A DNA stretch of 7,557 bases from Solirubrobacterales bacterium. GTDB lineage: Bacteria > Actinomycetota > Thermoleophilia > Solirubrobacterales > Solirubrobacteraceae. The translations under genes were made by a program, and so were the position numbers. How positions within the stretch are numbered: the stretch's first letter is position 1; each line of letters starts with the position of its first letter. Below, piece after piece: positions 1 to 4,942 of the stretch. The stretch spans positions 1-7,557 of the forward strand of contig DAHVAB010000115.1 of NCBI GenBank assembly GCA_027314825.1. Direction: 5' to 3'. The notes beneath the pieces were generated by a model. The model was given only the letters and a program-made list of their open reading frames with translations, had not been told where the DNA came from and made no database searches.

Positions 1-60
1 GTGCCGAGGGCGCTGCGACTCGCAGGAATCGACGTTCAGGAGCTGCGCGCACGGCTATGA
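1..60 (+). CDS. 3' end of an unidentified upstream gene (partial)
   Basis: Reading from base 1 gives an open frame that ends in TGA at 58-60, with the C-terminal peptide VPRALRLAGIDVQELRARL. Its helical, charged pattern looks more like protein than the other two frames, which are also open here. The TGA overlaps the ATG of the next gene as ATGA, the usual geometry of translationally coupled genes, which is the main reason to believe this frame. Nineteen residues are too few to name a family. The two genes would form an operon. Confidence 0.45.
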   Translation: MPRALRLAGIDVQELRARL

Positions 61-542
61 CGTATCAGCAGCGATCGACACGGGCCGGTGAGGTCTGGCG
101 GAGGCAGTTGGCAGCCGGACGTTCGGGCGACTGGGCGGCTCTGAGCACGATCCTCGCGCCTGGGTGCGAGTGGGCGTTGATGACCCAAGGAGTGGTTTTC
201 CGGGGGCGCGATGAGGTGATCGGCTTCATACGCGAGGGCTTCGACGCTGCCGCGACCCGCGACGAGCCTGAAGTCCGCAACGCGTTCAGCACCACCGAAT
301 GGGGCGTCTACGAGTACACCAGTCGCGGCACTGTGAACCGAAACCGGGCGACCGCGTTCGCCAAGCGCCTCAGCGGAGGACGCCCGATCATCACTGGCGT
401 CGTTGCGCGCATTGTGGGGCTCGTGATGGGCGGAAAGACGTTCGAGATCCCTGTCTGCTTCATCTACCACGTCGATCCTGATGGGCTGATCGACCAGGTG
501 AACGAGTACGTGGGCAAGCGCGGAATCCCCGAGAGCCTGTAG
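57..542 (+). CDS. NTF2/SnoaL-like small alpha+beta barrel protein
   Basis: This 161-aa protein has the layout of the NTF2/SnoaL superfamily. An N-terminal helix (about residues 10-32, with WRRQLAAGRSGDWAAL) is followed by an early strand and loop (APGCEWALMTQGVVFRGRDEVIGFI, written here only as residues 35-58). Later strands at about 78-100 and 115-140 end in FIYHVDPDGLIDQVNEYVG, the typical closing strands of the barrel. Members are cyclases, isomerases, dehydratases or non-catalytic ligand binders, and nothing visible decides among these. No signal peptide or membrane segment is present. The ATG at 57 is chosen because it overlaps the upstream stop as ATGA; the frame is open to the window edge, so an earlier start cannot be excluded. 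Translation is probably coupled to the preceding gene. The substrate is unknown. Confidence 0.75.
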   Translation: MTYQQRSTRAGEVWRRQLAAGRSGDWAALSTILAPGCEWALMTQGVVFRGRDEVIGFIREGFDAAATRDEPEVRNAFSTTEWGVYEYTSRGTVNRNRATAFAKRLSGGRPIITGVVARIVGLVMGGKTFEIPVCFIYHVDPDGLIDQVNEYVGKRGIPESL

Positions 543-955
543 ATGGATCTCGACTCACCTGCCCACTCCCGGCGCGACGGCGGTCGAGGACGTGGGCCGC
601 TGGTTCTTGTCCGCTCCTTGGCTGAGTAGCCCGGTGATACCTACGGGCGAGGTGGAGCCTGCGACAGCGCATGGCTTCTATCCGGGCACAACAGCCACCG
701 CCACGCAGACGCCGCAGACGACGTGGCACGACCCACGAGCCCACAGCCAACGCCAACGCGCCGCCAGCCTGAGGCTACGGTCGACGCTCACATCCCAGGA
801 CGATCCAGACGAGAACTGCGCCGGCCCCTGCGCCCACAGCGCCCCGCACTCCGTCCGGGCACCCTGACATCCCGCAGAAACACGCCCCGAGCACCAGCCG
901 GCAGCTCCAACAGCGCCCCCAACACACCAAAGCCCACCGACAACCCAGCCAGCGA

Positions 956-992
956 GGCCCAAACGTGAACAAGACAGGCCCACAAACGTGAA
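956..992. repeat. short direct repeat beside the tRNA 3' end
   Basis: The sequence GGCCCAAACGTGAA at 956-969 recurs as GGCCCACAAACGTGAA at 977-992, differing only by a two-base insertion. The copies start 21 bases apart and flank the left arm of the hairpin at 973-1000. I see no further copy in the window. Its role is unknown. Confidence 0.6.
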
Positions 993-1000
993 GACCTGTC
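973..1000 (-). terminator. candidate terminator hairpin of the tRNA-Pro gene
   Basis: GACAGG at 973-978 pairs with CCTGTC at 995-1000, giving a 6-bp stem with a 16-base loop that starts three bases after the mature 3' end of the tRNA. On the minus strand it is followed by TTGTT, a weak U-tract. The loop is long and the stem modest, so this could equally be part of the neighbouring direct repeat rather than a functional terminator. Confidence 0.35.
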
Positions 1001-1002
1001 AA

Positions 1003-1076
1003 TCGGGGCGCCCGGATTTGAACCGGGGACCTCACCGACCCGAACGGTGCGCGCTACCAGGCTGCGCCACGCCCCG
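1003..1076 (-). tRNA. tRNA-Pro (anticodon CGG)
   Basis: Read on the minus strand, the 74 bases fold into a complete cloverleaf. The acceptor stem is CGGGGCG/CGCCCCG, the D stem GCGC/GCGC with loop AGCCTGGTA, and the anticodon stem CACCG/CGGTG with loop TTCGGGT. The variable region is AGGTC and the T stem CCCGG/CCGGG has loop TTCAAAT. The discriminator base is A. The central loop bases are CGG, which reads the proline codon CCG, and the C1-G72 acceptor pair with an A discriminator fits bacterial tRNA-Pro. The 3' CCA is not encoded (TTG follows on the minus strand) and must be added after transcription. All stems are perfectly paired. The gene is divergent from the Nif3-family gene. Confidence 0.96.
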
Positions 1077-1087
1077 ACGCACGCACC

Positions 1088-1093
1088 AGTATC
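1088..1093 (-). promoter_or_regulatory. candidate -10 element of the tRNA-Pro gene
   Basis: On the minus strand GATACT matches four of six positions of TATAAT and lies 11 bases before the mature tRNA 5' end, so transcription would begin about five bases upstream of the tRNA. No good -35 hexamer is seen at 16-18 bases spacing. Support rests on position and sequence only. Confidence 0.35.
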
Positions 1094-1126
1094 CCATACG
1101 GCCGCCGCCGGCCCGGCTCCCCCCGC

Positions 1127-1132
1127 TATCGT
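1127..1132 (+). promoter_or_regulatory. candidate -10 element for leaderless Nif3-family transcript
   Basis: TATCGT fits the actinobacterial TANNNT pattern and is separated from the ATG at 1141 by exactly eight bases, which places the transcription start at or within a base or two of the start codon. There is no purine-rich ribosome binding site before this ATG, as expected for a leaderless mRNA. A -35 element is not evident. Confidence 0.45.
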
Positions 1133-1140
1133 CGCAGCCG

Positions 1141-1929
1141 ATGGGAGCCACCGTAGCGACATCGCAGATCATCGCCGAGATCGACGGGCTGCTGGAATCC
1201 TCGCGATTCCATGACTATGGGCCGAATGGCCTGCAGGTTCCCGGGCCAGAGCAGACCTCCACGCTCGTGACCGGAGTGAGCGCCAGCGTCGAGCTCTTCC
1301 AGCGAGCGGCCAAGGAGCGAGCCGACCTGCTGCTCGTCCATCATGGGCTGTTCTGGGGGCCTGGCGCCCCCGGGGCCTCACCGATCGATGTGGCCTTGAA
1401 GCGGCGGCTGAAGCTGCTCTTCGACTCCGATATCGCGCTCGCCGCCTACCACCTCCCGCTCGACGCCCACCCTCAGCTTGGGAACAACGCTCTGCTGGCC
1501 GGGGCGCTGCGCGCCGAAAGGACCGAGCCGTTCGCCTTCCACAGAGGCGAGCCGATCGGAACGCTCGCAACCCTGCCGGGCGACGGGATGCCCATGGGCG
1601 GCGCGGCGGGGCTCGTCTCGGCGGTGGAGCGGCTCACCGGACAGCCGTCGCTCGTCTTCCAGCAGGGCCCACCCCGGGTCTCCCGGCTCGCGATCGTCTC
1701 CGGCGCCGGCACCGACTTCCTGCCAGAGGCGATCGCAGCCGGCGCCGACGCGTTCCTCACCGGCGAGCCGGCGGAGCGTGCGATGGCGATCGCGCGCGAG
1801 GGGGCGATCCACTTCCTGGCGGCCGGCCATCACGTCACCGAGACATTCGGCATCAAGGCGCTTGGGGAGCATCTCGCCAGCCGCTTCGACCTGCGCCACG
1901 TCTTCATCGACGTCCCCAACCCGATCTAG
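1141..1929 (+). CDS. Nif3/DUF34 family dinuclear metal-binding protein (YbgI-like)
   Basis: This is a 262-aa member of the Nif3/DUF34 family, widely annotated as 'GTP cyclohydrolase I type 2 homolog'; its true function is not established, although metal binding is well supported. The metal-site motifs are all visible: LLVHHGLFWG with His67 and His68, YHLPLDAHPQLGNNALL with Asp108, and AGHHVTETFG with His230 and Glu234. These correspond to the H-H, D and H-x3-E ligands of E. coli YbgI. The length is close to YbgI (about 250 aa), so the long inserted middle domain of some Gram-positive homologues is absent. The protein is cytosolic. The frame is open back through the tRNA, but the ATG at 1141 starts the family-typical MGATVATSQIIAEIDGLL and has a TANNNT box eight bases upstream. 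No partner gene is evident. Confidence 0.92.
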   Translation: MGATVATSQIIAEIDGLLESSRFHDYGPNGLQVPGPEQTSTLVTGVSASVELFQRAAKERADLLLVHHGLFWGPGAPGASPIDVALKRRLKLLFDSDIALAAYHLPLDAHPQLGNNALLAGALRAERTEPFAFHRGEPIGTLATLPGDGMPMGGAAGLVSAVERLTGQPSLVFQQGPPRVSRLAIVSGAGTDFLPEAIAAGADAFLTGEPAERAMAIAREGAIHFLAAGHHVTETFGIKALGEHLASRFDLRHVFIDVPNPI

Positions 1930-1934
1930 CCCTG

Positions 1935-1970
1935 CGGTCGGGCAGGATCCGCCGTTGAGCGCCCCGACCG
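1935..1970 (+). terminator. candidate terminator hairpin after the Nif3-family gene
   Basis: CGGTCGGG at 1935-1942 is perfectly complementary to CCCGACCG at 1963-1970, giving an 8-bp GC-rich stem five bases after the stop codon, with a 20-base loop. A competing small hairpin (CCTGC at 1931-1935 with GCAGG at 1942-1946) overlaps the left arm. There is no U-tract, which is common for hairpins after actinobacterial genes but lowers certainty. Confidence 0.4.
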
Positions 1971-1999
1971 GGCGATCGACGCTGCTTGCGAGATTCCGA

Positions 2000-2028
2000 T
2001 TGCGCGCGTCCGGCGGGAGCGCTATATA
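2000..2028 (+). promoter_or_regulatory. candidate promoter of the small HTH-like gene
   Basis: TTGCGC at 2000-2005 and TATATA at 2023-2028 are separated by exactly 17 bases. The -10 part matches four of six consensus bases and TATATA is conspicuous in such GC-rich DNA. Transcription would start near 2035, leaving a leader of about 40 bases that contains the GGGAGGAG ribosome binding site. This suggests the small gene is transcribed independently of the upstream gene. Confidence 0.5.
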
Positions 2029-2075
2029 GAAGGGTGGCGACAGCAGCAACCGATCTCGACGGGAGGAGTTGCACC

Positions 2076-2249
2076 ATGCCCAACCATCTGACGCCCACCG
2101 AGCTCGCGCGTGAAGCCGGCATCGAACGCGCAGAGGTGCTCCACAAGTGCCTGGAGCTCGGAATCCCCATCTTCCGGGGACGCATCGACAAGAGCCTGTT
2201 CCTGGCGAGCATCCGTCAGCAGGCGGAGCCGGTGGCACTGGAGGTCTGA
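2076..2249 (+). CDS. 57-aa helix-turn-helix-like small protein
   Basis: This small gene starts at the ATG at 2076, preceded by a near-perfect ribosome binding site (GGGAGGAG at 2061-2068, seven bases before the ATG), and ends at TGA 2247-2249. The protein reads as a compact DNA- or RNA-binding fold. Helix one covers about residues 6-15 (TPTELAREAG) and helix two about 17-29 (ERAEVLHKCLELG). A short strand or wing follows (IPIFRGRIDKS, about 30-40), then a third helix (LFLASIRQQ). The layout resembles excisionase/MerR-type winged helices and also the N-terminal module of translation factor IF2 (ELAKELGV..KCLELGI style). It has no membrane segment. The in-frame ORF extends upstream to 1986, but that part contains the promoter and leader. 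It may act as a small regulator, but function and target are unknown. Confidence 0.72.
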   Translation: MPNHLTPTELAREAGIERAEVLHKCLELGIPIFRGRIDKSLFLASIRQQAEPVALEV

Positions 2250-2259
2250 GGCGGCAGAT

Positions 2260-2273
2260 CGCCGGATCCGGCG
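2260..2273. repeat. 14-bp perfect palindrome after the small gene
   Basis: CGCCGGATCCGGCG is fully self-complementary and starts 11 bases after the stop codon of the small gene. As RNA it could form a 5-bp stem with a GATC loop, so it might be a weak terminator, or as DNA a dimer-binding site. It is flanked by two copies of GCGGCAG (2251-2257 and 2273-2279). There is no U-tract. Confidence 0.45.
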
Positions 2274-2288
2274 CGGCAGCCATGCCGT

Positions 2289-2300
2289 CGCCGGCCGGCG
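2289..2300. repeat. 12-bp perfect palindrome
   Basis: CGCCGGCCGGCG is self-complementary and shares its CCGGCCGG core with both copies of the 39-bp repeat that follows (cores at 2328-2335 and 2392-2399). In GC-rich DNA such palindromes arise by chance more easily, so only the clustering is notable. Confidence 0.4.
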
Positions 2301-2311
2301 CGTGCGCGGGG

Positions 2312-2350
2312 CCCACTCCCCCACCACCCGGCCGGCACACCGAGCACTCC
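2312..2350. repeat. imperfect 39-bp direct repeat, copy 1
   Basis: This copy aligns without gaps to 2376-2414 with 32 of 39 identical bases. Shared blocks include CCACCCGGCCGG and CCGAGCAC. The copies start 64 bases apart, which is not a multiple of three, so they do not encode a repeated peptide in one frame. This argues for a DNA-level or RNA-level element, or a local duplication. Confidence 0.65.
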
Positions 2351-2375
2351 TGATCGCAGGCCCGCTCACACCAGG

Positions 2376-2414
2376 ACCACTCACCCGCCACCCGGCCGGG
2401 AAGCCGAGCACCCC
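2376..2414. repeat. imperfect 39-bp direct repeat, copy 2
   Basis: This is the second copy of the element at 2312-2350, with seven mismatches and no gaps. It ends 113 bases before the acyl-CoA synthetase start and 38 bases before the candidate -35 of that gene, a position compatible with an upstream regulatory site. Confidence 0.65.
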
Positions 2415-2451
2415 GGACCGCGCTCCTGCTCGCACCGCGCTCGGCGGGTCG

Positions 2452-2478
2452 TTGATGGGCTGCCAAAGCGCATAACAT
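2452..2478 (+). promoter_or_regulatory. weak candidate promoter of the acyl-CoA synthetase gene
   Basis: TTGATG at 2452-2457 and TAACAT at 2473-2478 (TANNNT pattern) form a possible promoter, but the spacing of 15 bases is short. The -10 would place the transcription start near 2485, inside the inverted repeat at 2482-2501. This 278-base spacer holds no credible gene, so a promoter is expected somewhere in it. Confidence 0.3.
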
Positions 2479-2481
2479 CCG

Positions 2482-2501
2482 CGACAGTCCAAGAGCTGTC
2501 G
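2482..2501. promoter_or_regulatory. operator-like inverted repeat before the acyl-CoA synthetase gene
   Basis: CGACAG at 2482-2487 and CTGTCG at 2496-2501 are perfect inverted arms with an eight-base spacer, located right at the expected transcription start of the downstream gene. The geometry fits a dimeric repressor site of the kind used by TetR or GntR regulators of fatty-acid genes, or a small leader hairpin. No regulator gene of those families is in the window. Confidence 0.35.
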
Positions 2502-2527
2502 GCCACGCCCACCCCGAGGAGGAGAGT

Positions 2528-4327
2528 ATGGAGGCCAGCACCGCGCCGCAGAGCAGCGGCACCGAAACGATCGCCGGTCTGATCCCCCGCGCTGCGTCGA
2601 CATACGGCGATCGGGTGGCGGCGCGCTTCAAGCGCGACGGCGCCTGGGAGCAGCTCAGCTACTCGGAGCTGGAGACCGTGGTCACCGAGATCGGCCTCGG
2701 GCTGATCGACGCGGGCGTGCAGGCCGGGGAGCGCGTGTGCATCCTGGCGAACACGCGGCCGGAGTGGTCCTACTGCGACATGGCCGCCACCGAGGCGGGT
2801 GCGGTGGTCGTGCCGATCTACCAGACCAACTCGCCGGAGGAGTGCGAGTGGGTGGTCTCCGACTCGGGCGCCAGCGCGATCGTCTGCGAGGATGCGAGCC
2901 AGCTTGCGAAGATCGCGGCGATCCGTGACCGGGTGCCCGGCCTGCGCACGATCATCGTGATCGATCCCCCGGCGGACGGCGCACCCGCAGGCGTCATCAC
3001 GCTGGATGCGCTGCGCGAGCGCGGCCGCTCGCGAACGGCCGCCGAGCTGCGGGCACGCGCTGGAGCGGTCAAGCCGACTGACCCGTTCACGATCATCTAC
3101 ACGTCCGGCACGACCGGGCCGCCGAAGGGATGCGTGCTCACGCACGGCAACTACAGGGCGATCCTCGACATGGTCGAGGAGCGCGGCTCGCTCGGCGCCG
3201 GCGAGGAGGACGTCGTCTACCTCTACCTGCCGCTGGCGCACTCCTTCGCCCTGCTGCTGCAGCTGGTCGTCTTCGACCTCGGCGTGACGCTCGCCTACTT
3301 CGGCGGGGATACGAAGCAGATCATCGTCGAGCTCGCCGAGGTCAAGCCCACCTACCTGCCGTCCGTGCCGCGGATCTTCGAGAAGATCTACACGCTGGTC
3401 TCCTCCAATGTCGATCCGGAGACGCTCGCCGCGACCACCCGTCTGGGCATGCAGGTCCGCGAGCTGCAGATCGCTGGCAAGCAGATCCCCGAGGAGCTGC
3501 AGGCCCCCTTCGCGGAGGCGGAGGAGAAACTGTTCGCCAACGTGAGGGCCGCGTTCGGCGGCCGGTTGCGCGAGGCCGTCTCCGGCGCGGCGCCGATCGC
3601 CAGGGAGATCCTCGAATTCTTCTTCGCCTGCGGCGTGCCGGTGATGGAGGGCTACGGGATGACCGAGACGGCGACCGCCGCGACCGTCTCCACTCCCGAG
3701 GAGCACCGCTTCGGCAGCGTCGGCAAGCCGCTCTCAGGCGTGCAGGTCAAGCTCGCCGAGGACGGAGAGCTCCTGATCAAGGGGCCGAACATCTTCTCCG
3801 GCTACTACGACGGCAAGGACGCGAGCGACTTCGGCGCGGTGCAGGATGGTTGGCTGCACACCGGCGATCTTGCGCGGATCGACGAGGACGGGTTCGTCTA
3901 CATCATCGGCCGCAAGAAGGACATCATCATCACCGCGGGCGGCAAGAACATCACCCCTGCGAACATCGAGAACGAGATGAAGCAGTCCCGCTGGGTCTCC
4001 CAGGCGGTGATGCTCGGCGATCGCCGCCCCTACCCGATCATGCTGCTCACGCTCGACGAGGAGGAGATCGTCCCGTGGGCAGCTGCACAGGGCCTGCCGA
4101 GCGAGATCGGCGCGCTCGCGGACGAGCCGAAGGTCAGGGAGCTGATCCAAGCGGAGCTCGACCGCGTCAACGCCGGCTACGCCCAGGTCGAGCAGATCAA
4201 GCGCTTCCTCATCCTCGACCACGATCTCTCCCAGGAGACCGGCGAGCTGACCCCGACCCTGAAGGTCAAGCGCAACGTCGTCTCGGAGAAGTACCGGGAC
4301 GCGGTGGAGGCGCTCTACGCCGAGTGA
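2528..4327 (+). CDS. fadD: long-chain fatty acid-CoA ligase (AMP-forming, FadD15-type)
   Basis: This 599-aa enzyme activates fatty acids to acyl-CoA with ATP through an acyl-adenylate, the entry step to beta-oxidation and lipid synthesis. The motifs of the adenylate-forming superfamily are intact and in order. The phosphate loop is YTSGTTGPPKG (191-201), the adenine/acyl site GYGMTET (375-381), and the AMP-ribose Asp447 lies in WLHTGDLA. The hinge and CoA region is GRKKDIIITAGGKNITP (461-477). The catalytic lysine is most likely Lys579 in TPTLKVKR. The length matches the roughly 600-aa bacterial long-chain group such as mycobacterial FadD15, and no membrane segment or signal peptide is present. 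The ATG at 2528 follows a strong ribosome binding site (GAGGAGGAG, 2516-2524). It is probably transcribed alone: a 278-base spacer precedes it and a strong inverted repeat lies 80 bases after its stop. Chain-length preference cannot be read from the sequence. Confidence 0.95.
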   Translation: MEASTAPQSSGTETIAGLIPRAASTYGDRVAARFKRDGAWEQLSYSELETVVTEIGLGLIDAGVQAGERVCILANTRPEWSYCDMAATEAGAVVVPIYQTNSPEECEWVVSDSGASAIVCEDASQLAKIAAIRDRVPGLRTIIVIDPPADGAPAGVITLDALRERGRSRTAAELRARAGAVKPTDPFTIIYTSGTTGPPKGCVLTHGNYRAILDMVEERGSLGAGEEDVVYLYLPLAHSFALLLQLVVFDLGVTLAYFGGDTKQIIVELAEVKPTYLPSVPRIFEKIYTLVSSNVDPETLAATTRLGMQVRELQIAGKQIPEELQAPFAEAEEKLFANVRAAFGGRLREAVSGAAPIAREILEFFFACGVPVMEGYGMTETATAATVSTPEEHRFGSVGKPLSGVQVKLAEDGELLIKGPNIFSGYYDGKDASDFGAVQDGWLHTGDLARIDEDGFVYIIGRKKDIIITAGGKNITPANIENEMKQSRWVSQAVMLGDRRPYPIMLLTLDEEEIVPWAAAQGLPSEIGALADEPKVRELIQAELDRVNAGYAQVEQIKRFLILDHDLSQETGELTPTLKVKRNVVSEKYRDAVEALYAE

Positions 4328-4388
4328 GGGCAGGCTTCCAGATGCCCATCGGTCGGTCGGGGCCTCTCGCGCGCTAGCGTTAAGGGAG

Positions 4389-4394
4389 TAGGGT
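4389..4394 (+). promoter_or_regulatory. weak candidate -10 element of the membrane protein/aminotransferase pair
   Basis: TAGGGT fits TANNNT and would start transcription near 4401, just before the 4408-4432 hairpin. An alternative, TAGCGT, lies at 4375-4380. Neither has a recognisable -35 hexamer. It is recorded because the pair needs a promoter if the hairpin really terminates fadD. Confidence 0.22.
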
Positions 4395-4407
4395 CGGGCA
4401 ATCGATC

Positions 4408-4432
4408 GGGGGCGATGCCGGGCATCGCCCCC
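4408..4432 (+). terminator. perfect 12-bp inverted repeat (terminator or leader hairpin)
   Basis: Bases 4408-4419 are exactly complementary to 4421-4432 around a single central G. As RNA this makes at least a 10-bp stem with a CCGGG loop, by far the strongest hairpin I found in the window. It lies 80 bases after the fadD stop and 20 bases before the next ATG. The following bases, TCTGCTGC, are not a U-tract. It most simply terminates fadD. If transcription starts after the TAGGGT box at 4389-4394, however, it would instead sit in the leader of the membrane-protein gene, just upstream of its ribosome binding site. Confidence 0.6.
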
Positions 4433-4452
4433 TCTGCTGCGGAAGGGTCTAC

Positions 4453-4935
4453 ATGCAAAGCGATCCAAGCGACTCCGGCGGCCTGTTCGTCGGGCGGCGC
4501 TCAGGGACGGCGCCGGTCCGCTTCCGCGGGTCCCCGGAGCGGGGCTCCGCTGGCCGGCGGCGAGCCGACAGCATGCTCGCCGGCGCGATGCTCGTCGCGA
4601 TGACGGTGCTCAGCCTGCTCTGCTGGGGCCCGATCCCGATCGCGTGCCTCTGGGTCGGCTCGGAGGTTCAGTATGTGAGCGGGAGCGTGAGCCTCGGCAT
4701 CCTGCTCGCCTTCGTCGCGCTCGCCGCCCTGCTGTTCGGAACCCTCGCGCTTCTGCGCCGGATCGACCACGCCTGGGTGCTGGTGCGCCGCGCCGCCGGC
4801 CATGAGCAGCCCGCCGGCGTCCTCGGCCGCATCTTCGCCGCGACCGCCGTGGTCTGCGCCACTGCCTTCGTCCTCTGGTTCCTGCTCGTCAACGGGCCGG
4901 GCTCCACGATCAGCTCGGGCGGCGGAACGCCCTGA
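4453..4935 (+). CDS. uncharacterised membrane protein with three predicted helices
   Basis: I do not recognise the family of this 160-aa protein. A polar, arginine-rich N-terminus (residues 1-40, ending RRRADS) precedes three hydrophobic segments at about 41-69 (MLAGAMLVAMTVLSLLCW onward), 78-101 (GSVSLGILLAFVALAALLFG onward) and 124-147 (VLGRIFAATAVVCATAFVLW onward). Positive charges before segment one and after segment two (LRRIDHAWVLVRR) suggest an inside N-terminus and an outside C-terminus, the latter a Gly/Ser tail. The first segment contains the breaking motif WGPIPIACLWVG. No catalytic motif is visible. The ATG at 4453 is supported by GGAAGGG at 4441-4447 with five bases spacing. The gene is followed after seven bases by the aminotransferase gene, so the two are very probably cotranscribed. 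It could serve as a transporter accessory or a structural membrane protein, but this is unknown. Confidence 0.8.
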   Translation: MQSDPSDSGGLFVGRRSGTAPVRFRGSPERGSAGRRRADSMLAGAMLVAMTVLSLLCWGPIPIACLWVGSEVQYVSGSVSLGILLAFVALAALLFGTLALLRRIDHAWVLVRRAAGHEQPAGVLGRIFAATAVVCATAFVLWFLLVNGPGSTISSGGGTP

Positions 4936-4942
4936 CCGGCAC

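Larger units (their letters stand above)
543..1002. other. 460-base stretch without a supported gene
   Basis: Several frames are open here on both strands, but their translations are rich in Trp/Cys/Gly/Val on the minus strand or Pro/Arg/Thr on the plus strand, show no domain pattern and lack ribosome binding sites. The plus strand becomes strongly C/A-rich toward the tRNA: bases 901-960 contain by my count 30 C, 18 A, 11 G and a single T. The only structured elements I see are the short direct repeat and hairpin at 956-1000. The stretch lies immediately 3' of the tRNA-Pro gene, so it could be decayed sequence, but no integrase or recognisable remnant is visible. Confidence 0.55.

Noticed and set aside
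549..588. CTCGAC/GTCGAG inverted repeat after the NTF2-like gene as a terminator
   Set aside because: The stem is only six bases with a 28-base loop and no U-tract, so it is not better than chance.
678..983. Minus-strand 101-codon frame in the gene-free stretch
   Set aside because: Its translation is a Gly/Trp/Cys/Val-rich product of G/T skew, with no ribosome binding site or recognisable fold.
1003..1076. tRNA-Pro as an integration site with a duplicated 3' end
   Set aside because: I found no second copy of the tRNA 3' sequence and no integrase gene in the window.
988..1140. Upstream extension of the Nif3-family frame
   Set aside because: This part runs through the tRNA-Pro gene and the divergent promoter spacer; family similarity begins at the ATG at 1141.
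1378..2631. Minus-strand open frame of 417 codons across Nif3, the small gene and the spacer
   Set aside because: It runs opposite two supported genes and through promoter and repeat sequence; its translation is low-complexity and no start signal is seen.
2381..3706. Long minus-strand open frame of 441 codons overlapping fadD
   Set aside because: It lies opposite fadD, whose motifs are complete; the translation is Arg/Gly/Asp/Leu/Val-rich with no domain, a typical shadow in high-GC DNA.
3130..4377. Second plus-strand open frame of 415 codons inside fadD
   Set aside because: It is a shifted frame of fadD with an Arg/Gly/Ala/Asp-rich translation and no motif or ribosome binding site.
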